From: Pseudomonas sp. B28(2017)
Lineage (GTDB): Bacteria > Pseudomonadota > Gammaproteobacteria > Pseudomonadales > Pseudomonadaceae
Direction: 5' to 3'
DNA length: 64,000 bases
Assembly (NCBI RefSeq): GCF_002113025.1
Contig: NZ_NEJH01000004.1
Coordinates: 544,870-608,869 of the forward strand
Part shown: piece by piece, positions 8,086-17,481 of the stretch
How the letters are laid out: each line of letters begins with the position of its first letter
Position numbering within the stretch: position 1 is the first letter of the stretch
The notes under the pieces: generated by a model
What the model saw: only the letters and a program-made list of their open reading frames with translations
Told to the model about the DNA's origin: nothing
The model's database searches: none
Program-made: the position numbers and the translations under genes

Positions 8086-9792
8086 TTATGCCAGAGCGTC
8101 CCAGACAAACTCCACGCGTGCACTTCGACCATCGTCGGTCCAGCGGGCATTACGCCCCAACTGGCGAATCAGACTGACCCCACGTCCCGACAGACGGATG
8201 TCATCCAGAGGTCTTTGCATCATCCGTTCGACATCGAAACCCTTGCCACTGTCTTCAATGTGAATGGTCAGGCAACCGCCGTCGTCTGTTGGCACCACCT
8301 GCAAATGTAGCCGCACATAGCCTTCCTGAAGCTCGTCCAGCCGCGTGCTGCGCTCTTGATAATATCGCGCAAAGCCCGAAGCATTGCGCTTGAGGCTCGA
8401 ATCCAGCCCCAGCACACCATGTTCCAGCGCATTGGAGTAGAGCTCCGCCAGCACGCTGTAGAGCGCACCGCTCTGAGCCCGAAGGCCATGCACCTCCAGC
8501 AGCAACTGCAACAGATAGGGTAACGGATTGAAACGCTTGAGCGTGGCGGCGCGAAATTCGAAGCTCACCGACCAGTCCAGCGGACAGGACTGACCGCTGT
8601 CGGAGTAGATCAACGCCGGCGCAGTGATCTGCGCCGGCTCCAGCAGGCTGATTTCGACCATGCTGACATCGTCGCGGGTTTCTCCGCCGAAATCGCGGAG
8701 GGCCTGCTCGATTTCTTCGAACAGCGCATCTGGCTGACGGTTGGCGGCAAACACCTGCTGCAATCGCTGCTCGCCAAACAACTGGTCATTGGCGTCGCAG
8801 GTGTCGATCACCCCATCGGACAACAGGAAAACCCGATCCCCGAGCGCCATGGGGAACACATCAGTGCGCTCATCGAAGGATTCCGGGCTTAGCACCCCCA
8901 AGGGCAGGTGCCGCGCAGGAAGAGGCGTTCGCTCGCCACTGGCGATGCAATGCAGATAACCGTCCGGCATTCCACCGTTCCAGACTTCAACCGAACGGCG
9001 CTGGAAACTCAGGCACAGCAACGTGGCACAGCAGAACATGTCCACCGGCAGGATGCGCTTGAGCTTGGCATTCATCTCACGCAGGGTTTCCGCCAGGCCA
9101 TACCCCTTGGCCGTCATCCCGTAAAACACTTCGGCCAGGGGCATGGCCCCCACTGCCGCCGGCAGACCGTGGCCGGTGAAGTCGCCCAGCAGTACGTGCA
9201 TGTCTCCGGCCGGTGTGAACGCGGCCAACAACAGGTCGCCGTTGAACAGCGCATAGGGCGATTGCAGATATCGGATGTTCGGTGCGGCATTCAGGCAGCC
9301 GGAGTGCGCCACCTTGTCGAAAACGGCCTTGGCCACACGTTGCTCGTTGAGCAGGTAGTCGTGGTGCCGGGCGATCTGGTCACGCTGTTGCAGCACCGTG
9401 TCCTGCAAGCGCCGCAAACGATCCATCGCCTTGATCTTGGCTGCGAGAATCACCTGGTTGTACGGCTTCGCCAGAAAGTCGTCACCTCCAACCTCCAGAC
9501 AACGGGCCAGCGCTTCGCTTTCGGACAAGGAAGTGAGGAAGATGATCGGCACCAGGGTTTCCCCGGCCAGGGCCTTGATTTGCCGGGCCGCCTCGAAGCC
9601 GTCCATCACCGGCATCAGCGCATCCATCAACACCAGATGCGGTGATTGCTGGCGAAACACCTCGACCGCCTCGGCACCGTTGGCCGCCGTCAGCACTTCG
9701 TGCCCCTGGCGGCGCAGGATACTCGACAACAGCAGGCGATCGGCGGCGCTGTCCTCGGCAATCAGGATCGTCAGCGGCTCCAGTGGCTGCAT
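8086..9792 (-). CDS. hsbR: Response regulator/PP2C phosphatase HsbR
   Basis: 568 aa from the ATG at 9792; a TTG at 9801 that overlaps the hsbA stop (TTGA) is an alternative start. Domains in order: receiver (about 7-125, phospho-acceptor D57 in VLMDALMP), a linker helix, a PP2C/SpoIIE-type phosphatase (about 190-390, GDLLLAAFTPAGDMHVLLGDFTGHG core), and a C-terminal HATPase anti-sigma-like kinase domain (about 420-560, with ELYSNALEHG). It phosphorylates or dephosphorylates HsbA depending on HptB input. Confidence 0.9.
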   Translation of the reverse strand: MQPLEPLTILIAEDSAADRLLLSSILRRQGHEVLTAANGAEAVEVFRQQSPHLVLMDALMPVMDGFEAARQIKALAGETLVPIIFLTSLSESEALARCLEVGGDDFLAKPYNQVILAAKIKAMDRLRRLQDTVLQQRDQIARHHDYLLNEQRVAKAVFDKVAHSGCLNAAPNIRYLQSPYALFNGDLLLAAFTPAGDMHVLLGDFTGHGLPAAVGAMPLAEVFYGMTAKGYGLAETLREMNAKLKRILPVDMFCCATLLCLSFQRRSVEVWNGGMPDGYLHCIASGERTPLPARHLPLGVLSPESFDERTDVFPMALGDRVFLLSDGVIDTCDANDQLFGEQRLQQVFAANRQPDALFEEIEQALRDFGGETRDDVSMVEISLLEPAQITAPALIYSDSGQSCPLDWSVSFEFRAATLKRFNPLPYLLQLLLEVHGLRAQSGALYSVLAELYSNALEHGVLGLDSSLKRNASGFARYYQERSTRLDELQEGYVRLHLQVVPTDDGGCLTIHIEDSGKGFDVERMMQRPLDDIRLSGRGVSLIRQLGRNARWTDDGRSARVEFVWDALA

Positions 9793-9797
9793 GGCAA

Positions 9798-10097
9798 TCA
9801 ACTGATGTCGAACAGCTTGTCGAAGTTGGAGATGGCGAGGATCTTGCGCACGTCGGTACTGCTGTTGACGACGCGGATATCGGAGTCGTCGCCACCGGCA
9901 TGATCACGCAGCAGAAGCAGCATGCCCAGGGCCGAGCTGTCGAGGTAAGTGGCGTCTTTGAGGTCGACCACAACCGCCGATAGCTGTTTATCTTCGTAGG
10001 ACTGACGAAACTCCTGATGCTTGGCGAAATCGAATCGCCCCTTGACCGATATCGTCAGTTTTTGCCCATCCGGAGAGACTTCTGTAACGACTGACAT
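9798..10097 (-). CDS. hsbA: STAS-domain anti-anti-sigma factor HsbA
   Basis: 99 aa STAS domain. The phosphorylatable serine is in YLDSSALGMLLLL (S54 or S55). In P. aeruginosa HsbA binds the anti-sigma factor FlgM or the diguanylate cyclase HsbD depending on its phosphorylation by HsbR, choosing between motility and biofilm. A GGAAG element precedes the ATG. It is first in the hsbA-hsbR-hptB group, about 110 bp after fliJ. Confidence 0.9.
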   Translation of the reverse strand: MSVVTEVSPDGQKLTISVKGRFDFAKHQEFRQSYEDKQLSAVVVDLKDATYLDSSALGMLLLLRDHAGGDDSDIRVVNSSTDVRKILAISNFDKLFDIS

Positions 10098-10206
10098 TTC
10101 ATGGCTTCCTTGTCATTGGTAAACCCGCTTGCACAAGGTTTAGCATTTGGTGGAGGTTGGAGCAAGGCAGGAAGGTTGTGGTGAGACTGTCGGATCGTTA
10201 TCGCTC

Positions 10207-10656
10207 CTACAATTGATCCTGCCGTGGCAGACGCTGGGACAATTCATCCAGCAATTTCTGCTCGCGCCGGTCTTCAAGCGCCCGCGCCTCATCGGCATAG
10301 CGCTGAACAAGTTTGCGCAGGCCTTCGACCCGGGCAAATGCCTGCTGCCAGGTTTCCCGGGCTTTGTTGAGGTTGTTCTGATGCCAGGCCAGGCTCTGTC
10401 GCTGCTGGTCGATGGCCGTGCCCAGTTGCGCAAGAAAGCCCTGGTAGCCCAGCAACCATTGACCCGACACGCCGCCGCTGCCGCGTACGATCCATTGTTC
10501 CTGATAGTCGAGACGGAAGGCTTCAAGGTCGGCGAGTTTGCTTTCCGCCAGGCGAACCTGCCCTTGAAAGTGCCCCAGGCGCTGGACCGCGGTTTTCTCG
10601 GCCTTTTCTGCCATTTCCACCACCGGCGCCAGCCTTCCTGCCCGACTCTGGGCCAT
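10207..10656 (-). CDS. fliJ: Flagellar export chaperone FliJ
   Basis: 149 aa, predicted as two long coiled-coil helices rich in Glu, Arg and Gln, the usual FliJ form. FliJ is the central stalk of the FliI ATPase ring and escorts export chaperones. It starts 6 bp after the fliI stop and ends the fliEFGHIJ operon. Confidence 0.95.
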   Translation of the reverse strand: MAQSRAGRLAPVVEMAEKAEKTAVQRLGHFQGQVRLAESKLADLEAFRLDYQEQWIVRGSGGVSGQWLLGYQGFLAQLGTAIDQQRQSLAWHQNNLNKARETWQQAFARVEGLRKLVQRYADEARALEDRREQKLLDELSQRLPRQDQL

Positions 10657-10662
10657 GAGCGC

Positions 10663-12021
10663 TTAACCGCCTGCCGCGGGGGCGAAGATCGAGGCGAGAT
10701 ACGCTTCGCTTTCGCCCAGGCTGATGCTGTCGTTGAGGCCCTGACGCAGGTATTTGACCAATTGCGGTTGCAGGGAAATCGCCAGATCGGTCTCCCGATC
10801 TCCACCGGCGACATAGGCGCCAACACTGATCAGGTCCCGGCTCTGCTGATAGCGAGACCACAACTGCTTGAAATACTGCGCGCGGGTCATGTGTTCCGGC
10901 GACACCACCGCCGGCATCACCCGGCTGATGGATGCCTCGATATCAATGGCTGGGTAATGCCCTTCCTCGGCCAGGCGCCGGGACAGCACGATGTGCCCGT
11001 CGAGCACGCCCCGCGCCGAGTCGGCAATCGGATCCTGCTGGTCGTCGCCTTCGGACAGTACGGTGTAGAACGCGGTGATCGAACCACCGCCCTTCTCCGC
11101 ATTTCCCGCCCGCTCCACCAGTTTCGGCAACTTGGCGAATACCGACGGCGGATAGCCCTTGGTCGCCGGCGGTTCGCCAATGGCCAGGGCGATTTCCCGC
11201 TGGGCCTGAGCGAATCGGGTCAGGGAATCCATCAGCAACAGAACGTTCTTGCCCTTGTCGCGGAAATACTCGGCGATGCGCGTGCAATACATGGCAGCAC
11301 GCAGGCGCATCAGTGGCGCATCGTCCGCCGGGGACGCCACGACCACTGACCGCTTGAGCCCTTCTTCACCGAGAATGTGCTCGATGAACTCCTTGACTTC
11401 ACGACCCCGCTCACCGATCAGCCCGACGACGATAATGTCGGCCTCGGTAAAGCGCGTCATCATCCCCAACAACACCGATTTACCGACACCGGTACCGGCA
11501 AACAGGCCGAGCCGCTGGCCGCGACCGACGGTCAACATGCCATTGATGCAACGAATGCCCACGTCCAGCGGTTCGCTGATCGGCTCGCGCTTGAGCGGGT
11601 TGATGGTCGGGCCATCCATGGGCACCCAGTCTTCGGCCTTCATCCCGCCCTTGCCGTCCAGGGCACGACCGGCACCATCGAGCACCCGCCCGAGCATGCT
11701 CATGCCCATGGGCAGGCGCCCGGTATCGCCCAGGGGCACCACTCGGGCACCGGGTGCGATGCCGGCGACACTGCCGACTGGCATCAGGAAGACTTTGCTG
11801 CCGGAGAAGCCCATCACTTCAGCTTCGACCTGCACCGGGTGATAGCTGTCGTCATTGATGACCATGCAGCGGCTGCCCATGGCGGCGCGCAGGCCCTCGG
11901 CTTCGAGGGTCAGGCCGACCATGCGCAGCAGGCGGCCCTCGAGAATCGGTGCGCCCTCCAATTGCGTGGCCTCGGCATAACTGCCCAGGCGCCTGGCAAA
12001 ACTGGTGCGTTCAAGGCGCAT
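10663..12021 (-). CDS. fliI: Flagellum-specific ATPase FliI
   Basis: 452 aa from the ATG at 12021. Walker A GTGVGKS is at residues 176-182; the Walker B region [21 protein letters not shown] follows about 80 residues later. It is the F1-beta-like ATPase of flagellar type III export and is regulated by FliH. The start lies inside the end of fliH (11-bp overlap). A TTG two codons upstream is possible but unsupported by a ribosome site. Confidence 0.97.
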   Translation of the reverse strand: MRLERTSFARRLGSYAEATQLEGAPILEGRLLRMVGLTLEAEGLRAAMGSRCMVINDDSYHPVQVEAEVMGFSGSKVFLMPVGSVAGIAPGARVVPLGDTGRLPMGMSMLGRVLDGAGRALDGKGGMKAEDWVPMDGPTINPLKREPISEPLDVGIRCINGMLTVGRGQRLGLFAGTGVGKSVLLGMMTRFTEADIIVVGLIGERGREVKEFIEHILGEEGLKRSVVVASPADDAPLMRLRAAMYCTRIAEYFRDKGKNVLLLMDSLTRFAQAQREIALAIGEPPATKGYPPSVFAKLPKLVERAGNAEKGGGSITAFYTVLSEGDDQQDPIADSARGVLDGHIVLSRRLAEEGHYPAIDIEASISRVMPAVVSPEHMTRAQYFKQLWSRYQQSRDLISVGAYVAGGDRETDLAISLQPQLVKYLRQGLNDSISLGESEAYLASIFAPAAGG

Positions 12022-12796
12022 CGGCAATGTCCGACGCAGGCTTGCTTTCGATCGGTAGTTCCAGGCTGACGTCCGGCGCAGCCGGGTGCAATGCCTGCTC
12101 GTGCAACTGATCGAACAGTTTGTCCATCACCCGCGCGACACGGGTTTCGACCGTGGCGTCGATGCGACTGTGTTCGGTCTCGACCCGACATCCGCCGGGC
12201 AACAGCGCTTCGTCCTCGACGATGCGCCAGGTTTCTTCATGGCGCTCGCGCAGGGCTTTGACCTGTTCGAAATCCTGCGGATTGATATACAGCCGCACAT
12301 TGCCCACACCCAGCGGCAGGAGCTTGAGGGCATCGCGCATCACGTGTTCGATCTGTGACGAGTCGATGGCCAGTTCGCGCTGGATCACCTGTCTGGTGAT
12401 GTGTTGCACGAGGTCGACCAGGGACTTTTCGATCTGAGTGTCCTGTTCGGCGATGGGCTCGAACAGATGGGTCATCAATTGCTCCAGCGCTGCGATCTTG
12501 GCCGTCAGGGCCACTTCGGCTTCCTGGCGGACCTTGAGCGTGGTGCTGTGGAATCCTTCTTTCTCACCCACCGCGAAGCCTTCGTTGTAGGCTTCCTGGC
12601 GAATGCTTTCGAGTTCTTCGAGGGTCAGTGGCTGGACTTCCTCCAGCGGCACTTCCTCCATTTCCGGCGGCTCGGGTTCGGGCTCCGGTTCCGGCTCGGG
12701 TTCCGGCGGGTCGAAACTGGGCAGCGCCCAGGTATCGAAGCCACTGACATCCCTGGCCCGGATCAGGTCAGTGGGCGCCTCATCATTCTTGACCAT
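12011..12796 (-). CDS. fliH: Flagellar assembly protein FliH
   Basis: 261 aa. An N-terminal extension carries an alternating Pro-Glu tract (about residues 30-44, [19 protein letters not shown]), followed by a coiled coil and the C-terminal FliH/HrpE domain (about 110-235) that binds FliI and docks it to the C-ring. It is 4 bp after fliG. The Pro-Glu tract is encoded by near-identical hexamers and may vary in length among strains. Confidence 0.95.
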   Translation of the reverse strand: MVKNDEAPTDLIRARDVSGFDTWALPSFDPPEPEPEPEPEPEPPEMEEVPLEEVQPLTLEELESIRQEAYNEGFAVGEKEGFHSTTLKVRQEAEVALTAKIAALEQLMTHLFEPIAEQDTQIEKSLVDLVQHITRQVIQRELAIDSSQIEHVMRDALKLLPLGVGNVRLYINPQDFEQVKALRERHEETWRIVEDEALLPGGCRVETEHSRIDATVETRVARVMDKLFDQLHEQALHPAAPDVSLELPIESKPASDIADAP

Positions 12797-12800
12797 GGTG

Positions 12801-13820
12801 TTAGATCATTTCCTCGCCGCCCTTGCCGCCGAGAACGATCTCTCCGGCTTCGGCCATACGGCGGGCGATGGTGAGGATTTCCTTCTGCGCGGTTTCCACG
12901 TCGCTGACGCGCACCGGGCCCTTGGCTTCCAGGTCGTCGCGCAACAGTTCGGCCGCACGCTTGGACATGTTCTTGAAGATCTTCTCCTTGACACCTTCGT
13001 CCGACCCCTTGAGGGCCAGCACCAACACATCGGAGGACACCTCGCGCAGCAGTGCCTGGATTCCGCGGTCGTCGACATCGGCCAGGTTGTTGAAGACGAA
13101 CATGAGGTCTTCGATCTGACCGGACAAGTCTTCGTCGACTTCGCGAATCGAATCCATGAGCTGGCCTTCGATCGAGCTGTCGAGGAAGTTCATGATGTCC
13201 GCCGCACGCTTGATGCCACCCAGGGTGGTGCGCGAGGCATTCGAGTTGCCGGAGAACTGTTTTTCGAGAATCTGGTTGAGTTCTTTCAGGGCCGCTGGCT
13301 GTACGGTGTTCAGCGAAGAGACTCGCAGGATGATGTCCAGCCGTACCTTGTGGTCGAAGTTGCCGAGCACTTCACCAGCCTGGTCCGGATCGAGATACGC
13401 CACCACGATCGCCTGGATCTGCGGGTGCTCATAACGGATCACGTCGGCGACGGCGCGCGGCTCCATCCACTTCAGGCTGTCGAGGCCGCTGGTGTTGCCA
13501 CCGAGCAGGATGCGGTCGATCAGGCCGTTGGCCTTGTCTTCGCCCAGGGCCTGAGTAAGCATTTTGCGCACATAGTCGTCGGAGCCGACGCCCAGGCTGG
13601 TCTGGTCGCCGACAATATCGACGAACTCGCTCATCACCTGCTCGACCTGCTCGCGGTGCACATTACCCATCTGGGCCATGGCCACGCCTACGCGCTGAAC
13701 CTCTTTGGGCCCCATGTGACGCAGCACCTGGGCCGCGTCGGTGGAGCCAAGGGACAGCAACAGGATCGCGGCCTTGTCGACCTTGGACAGTTTGGCGGCA
13801 ACGGCTCGGTTATCACTCAT
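12801..13820 (-). CDS. fliG: Flagellar motor switch protein FliG
   Basis: 339 aa, full length for the family. The EHPQ motif (RYEHPQIQAIVVAYL, about residues 127-141) and the C-terminal charged torque helix with FVFNNLADVDDRGIQ are present. FliG joins the MS ring (FliF) to the C ring and interacts with the stators. Its start overlaps the end of fliF by 8 bp. Confidence 0.98.
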   Translation of the reverse strand: MSDNRAVAAKLSKVDKAAILLLSLGSTDAAQVLRHMGPKEVQRVGVAMAQMGNVHREQVEQVMSEFVDIVGDQTSLGVGSDDYVRKMLTQALGEDKANGLIDRILLGGNTSGLDSLKWMEPRAVADVIRYEHPQIQAIVVAYLDPDQAGEVLGNFDHKVRLDIILRVSSLNTVQPAALKELNQILEKQFSGNSNASRTTLGGIKRAADIMNFLDSSIEGQLMDSIREVDEDLSGQIEDLMFVFNNLADVDDRGIQALLREVSSDVLVLALKGSDEGVKEKIFKNMSKRAAELLRDDLEAKGPVRVSDVETAQKEILTIARRMAEAGEIVLGGKGGEEMI

Positions 13821-15600
13821 CTGCGTTAATCCACTCTTTCACGACCTGGGCCACACGACCCGGATCTTCTGCCACCAGACTCTTGATTGCGTTCAACTGT
13901 GCGTCATAGCCTTCGCTCGGACTCGGCAGCAGAATGCTTTGCGGGCCGCCAAGGCTGACGCGATCGTTGGCCAGTTCGCCGTCCAGGCCGCCCATGCCAC
14001 CCAACTCGACGTCGCCACCCAAGCCAACAAGCTGCTTGCCCTTGCCGCCGCCAGTGATGTTGTTGAGCACCGGACGCAGCACACCGAACACCAGCACCAG
14101 GATGAACAGCACACCCAGCACTTGCTTGACGATGTCCCAGAACCACGGCTGGGAGTAGAACGGAATATCGGCAATCACTTCACCGCGCTCGGCGGAGAAC
14201 GGCATGTTGATCACGCTGACACTGTCACCACGGCTGGCATCGAAGCCGACCGCATCCTGAACCAGGCGAGTGAAGCGCGCCAATTCATCGGCGCTCCATG
14301 GCGCACGGGTGGCTTCCCCGTTGGCCGGATTGATCTTGACCTGATCATCGACCACCACCGACACCGACAGGCGATTCAATCGACCCTGCTGTTGCTTGGT
14401 ATGGCTGATGGAACGGTCGAGCTCGAAGTTCCTGGTCGATTGCTGACGCTTGTCCGCGGGGTACGGTGCGAGCATCGGCTGACCGGTGGCCGGGTCCATG
14501 ATTTGCTGGCCGTTGGCGTCGATCAGCGGCTGGCCTGGCTGCACCATGCCGGCCGACGCGGTCGCACCACCGGTGGTTTGTGGCGCGGAGGCCGGCGACG
14601 GCGGCTGGTTGCTCAAGGCACCCGGCACGCCTTGCGGACCATTGCTGGCGGTACGTTGTTCGTTGACCGACTGCTCGCTGCGCAACGCCGGTTGATCCGG
14701 GTTGAATTGCTCGGAAGTCGACTCGACCGCACTGAAGTCCACATCCGCGGACACTTCGGCTTTATAGCGATCGTTGCCCAGCACTGGCTGCAGGATGTTG
14801 TGTACGCGCTGGGTGAGCATGCTTTCCATGCGACGGCTGTAGTCGAATTGCTTGCCGGCCATGGTCAGTTCGGAGTTTTCCGCCTGATCCGACAGCAGGT
14901 TGCCCTTCTGGTCGACCACGGTGATCTGCGACTTGCTGAGTTCGGGAACGCTGGTTGCCACCAGATTGATGATGGCAACGACCTGGCCTGGCTCCAGGGA
15001 GCGGCCGGAATAGAGTTCAACCAGAACCGAAGCGCTTGGCTTGCGCTCGTCGCGCACGAACACCGAGCTTTTCGGGATCGCCAGGTGCACACGGGCACCC
15101 TTGACGTTGTTCAGACTGGAAATGGTGCGGGCCAGTTCGCCTTCGAGGCCGCGACGATAGCGGGTCGCTTCCATGAACTGGCTGGTGCCCAGCCCCTGTT
15201 CCTTGTCGAGGATCTCAAAACCGATGTTGCCGTCGCTGGGAGTGACACCAGCGGCCGCGAGCTTGAGCCGCGCACGGGACAGGTCATCGGCCTTGACCAG
15301 CAAGGCACCGGAATTGGGTTCGACGGTGTACGGAATATCGGCGGAGGCCAGGGTATCCATGACCTGCTTGGCGTCCATGCCGGCAAGGCTGCCGTACAGA
15401 GGCCGGTAGTCCGGCTGCTGGGACCACAACACCACGGCAAAGCCAATCGCCACGCTCGCCGCCAGGCCGACCAACAGGCCCACCTGACGCAACATGGTCA
15501 TCTCGGAGAGGTTTTCCAGGAAAGACAATCCGAACAGCGGCGGCTTGCCGTCTATCGGAGTGGTCTTGGCCGGAACGTTATCGGCGACTGCTTCTGCCAT
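13813..15600 (-). CDS. fliF: Flagellar MS-ring protein FliF
   Basis: 595 aa. The two transmembrane helices are at about residues 40-60 and 460-485, with the YscJ/FliF periplasmic ring-building domain between them and a C-terminal cytoplasmic FliG-binding tail (QVVKEWINADE). A Ser/Pro/Gln-rich insert at about residues 310-360 is variable in the family. It follows fliE by 16 bp. Confidence 0.98.
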   Translation of the reverse strand: MAEAVADNVPAKTTPIDGKPPLFGLSFLENLSEMTMLRQVGLLVGLAASVAIGFAVVLWSQQPDYRPLYGSLAGMDAKQVMDTLASADIPYTVEPNSGALLVKADDLSRARLKLAAAGVTPSDGNIGFEILDKEQGLGTSQFMEATRYRRGLEGELARTISSLNNVKGARVHLAIPKSSVFVRDERKPSASVLVELYSGRSLEPGQVVAIINLVATSVPELSKSQITVVDQKGNLLSDQAENSELTMAGKQFDYSRRMESMLTQRVHNILQPVLGNDRYKAEVSADVDFSAVESTSEQFNPDQPALRSEQSVNEQRTASNGPQGVPGALSNQPPSPASAPQTTGGATASAGMVQPGQPLIDANGQQIMDPATGQPMLAPYPADKRQQSTRNFELDRSISHTKQQQGRLNRLSVSVVVDDQVKINPANGEATRAPWSADELARFTRLVQDAVGFDASRGDSVSVINMPFSAERGEVIADIPFYSQPWFWDIVKQVLGVLFILVLVFGVLRPVLNNITGGGKGKQLVGLGGDVELGGMGGLDGELANDRVSLGGPQSILLPSPSEGYDAQLNAIKSLVAEDPGRVAQVVKEWINADE

Positions 15601-15616
15601 GACTCAATCTCGTCCT

Positions 15617-15943
15617 TTAAACCGGCATCTGCATGATGTCTTGGTAGGCCTGAACCAACTTGTTGCGCACCTGGGTCAATGCCTGGAATGACACACTGGC
15701 CTTCTGCGAGGAAATCATCACGTCTGTGAGGTCGACGCCGCTTTTGCCGATTTCGAAGGCACTGGCCAACTGAGTGGAAGCCTGTTGGGTGTCGTTCACT
15801 TTATTGACGGCCTGGCCGAGCATGTCGGAAAAACTGCTGCCCGCCACTTCAGGGACGGCCGTCGATTTCGGCGCAGACATGGCATCCATTTGCATGGCCC
15901 GCATATCCAGCATCAACCGATTGAATTCAATACCTTGGCTCAT
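15617..15943 (-). CDS. fliE: Hook-basal body adaptor protein FliE
   Basis: 108 aa from the ATG at 15943, chosen because it begins [18 protein letters not shown] as in homologues and has an AAGAGAG ribosome site. FliE connects the MS ring and the export gate to the proximal rod. It opens the fliEFGHIJ operon and is preceded by a strong sigma-54 site. Confidence 0.96.
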   Translation of the reverse strand: MSQGIEFNRLMLDMRAMQMDAMSAPKSTAVPEVAGSSFSDMLGQAVNKVNDTQQASTQLASAFEIGKSGVDLTDVMISSQKASVSFQALTQVRNKLVQAYQDIMQMPV

Positions 15944-16003
15944 GGTTTCTCTCTTTGACGACCCGCAATTTTTTGACACTCACTCGGCGGGTAGTGAGGT
16001 GTT

Positions 16004-16019
16004 AGCAACAAGGGTGCCA
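16004..16019 (-). promoter_or_regulatory. Sigma-54 promoter of the fliE operon
   Basis: Minus-strand TGGCACCCTTGTTGCT is one mismatch from consensus, GG-N10-GC spacing exact. It sits 61 bp before the fliE ATG. In P. aeruginosa fliE is a class III gene activated by FleR, encoded immediately upstream here. Confidence 0.85.
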
Positions 16020-16090
16020 GCTCCATAGCCTTGTTTCACAAAAGGCCTTCTCATCGCCGCTCCTACAGGCCCAGGTATTGGAACCAGGGA

Positions 16091-17476
16091 TCAGGTGGCA
16101 AACAGATAAGCTTCCACATCCATGCCGGCATCGCGCATCTGCGCCAGTTTGTAACGCAGGGTTCGCGGGCTGATACCCAGGCGCTCAGCCGCCTCTTTGC
16201 GACGACCGCGCTCGGCGCGCAAGGTATCGATGATCACCTGGAATTCACGGCGACGCAGGTCATCGCCCAGCGCCCCGGCCGACTCAGCCTCGACTTCCAC
16301 TGGACGCATCGGCACCTGCGCCAACGCAGGCAAAGGAGCGCAAGCCACCGGCCCGGCCAGGCAGAAATCCTGCGGCTGGATCAAACCGCCCTGCTGCAAA
16401 ATCAGCGCACGCTGAATCGCGTTGTCCAGTTCACGCACGTTACCCGGCCACGGATAACCGATCAGGCACGCCTGAGCCTCGGGCGACAACCTGGCAGGCG
16501 AATGCTTCATTTTATTGACGTGCCTGGCCAGCAGACGCTCGGCCAGTGGCAGGATGTCGGCGGTACGTTCGCGCAAGGGGCGCCAGGCAAGAGGAAACAC
16601 CGACAGGCGATAATAAAGATCCTCGCGGAAGCGCCCTGCCGCCACTTCACCCGCCAGGTCACGATTGGTGGTCGCGACCACACGAATATCCAGTGTGATT
16701 GGTTTGCGCGCCCCAACCCTTTCAACTTCGCGCTCTTGTAGCACGCGCAGCAATTTGGCCTGGAGCCCCAGGGGCATTTCGGAAATTTCATCGAGCAGAA
16801 TGGTGCCACCGTCGGCCTGCTCGAACTTGCCGGCTTGCGCGGCAATGGCGCCGGTGAAGGAGCCCTTCTCGTGACCGAACAAGGTCGCTTCGAGCATATT
16901 GTCCGGGATCGCTGCGCAGTTGATCGCAATGAACGGCTGATGGGCGCGACGAGAATGCTGATGGATGTAGCGCGCCAGCACTTCCTTGCCCGTGCCCGAC
17001 TCACCCGAGATCAGCACCGTGGAGTCGCTACGTGCGACCCGCGCTGCCAACTCGAGCAACTGCGCACTCGCCGGTTCGAACGCTACCGGCCCCTCGCCTT
17101 CGGTCAGGCCGAGACCGCCCAGGGCATGACGCCCCACCAGATCGAGCAGCGCCCTGGGCTCGAATGGCTTGACCAGGTAGTCCGCCGCTCCTTGGCGCAT
17201 CGCATCGACCGCACGCTCGACCGAGCCGTGAGCCGTCATCAGCAGCACCGGCAACTGCGGCTGCCGCACTCGCAGCATGCCGAGCAACTGGTGGCCGTCC
17301 ATGCCCGGCATATTGACGTCGCTGACCACCAGGCTGAAGACCTCGCTGCCGGCAGCAGCCAGCGCATCTTCGGCCGAACCCACTGCCTTGTAATCGTGCC
17401 CCGCGAGCAAAAGCGTATCAGCCAGTGCCTCGCGCAACGCGCGGTCATCCTCGACCAATAAAACCTTGATACCCAT
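16091..17476 (-). CDS. fleR: Sigma-54 response regulator FleR
   Basis: 461 aa from the ATG at 17476; a GTG at 17485 overlapping the fleS stop is an alternative with an AAGGAG element close by. Receiver domain with phospho-acceptor D53 (VVSDVNMPGMDG), AAA+ domain with Walker A GESGTGK at 158-164 and a GSFTGA loop at 205-210 in place of the more common GAFTGA, then a Fis-type HTH (RLGISPRTLRYKLAQMRDAG). It activates class III flagellar genes after phosphorylation by FleS. Confidence 0.97.
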   Translation of the reverse strand: MGIKVLLVEDDRALREALADTLLLAGHDYKAVGSAEDALAAAGSEVFSLVVSDVNMPGMDGHQLLGMLRVRQPQLPVLLMTAHGSVERAVDAMRQGAADYLVKPFEPRALLDLVGRHALGGLGLTEGEGPVAFEPASAQLLELAARVARSDSTVLISGESGTGKEVLARYIHQHSRRAHQPFIAINCAAIPDNMLEATLFGHEKGSFTGAIAAQAGKFEQADGGTILLDEISEMPLGLQAKLLRVLQEREVERVGARKPITLDIRVVATTNRDLAGEVAAGRFREDLYYRLSVFPLAWRPLRERTADILPLAERLLARHVNKMKHSPARLSPEAQACLIGYPWPGNVRELDNAIQRALILQQGGLIQPQDFCLAGPVACAPLPALAQVPMRPVEVEAESAGALGDDLRRREFQVIIDTLRAERGRRKEAAERLGISPRTLRYKLAQMRDAGMDVEAYLFAT

Positions 17477-17481
17477 GTGCG

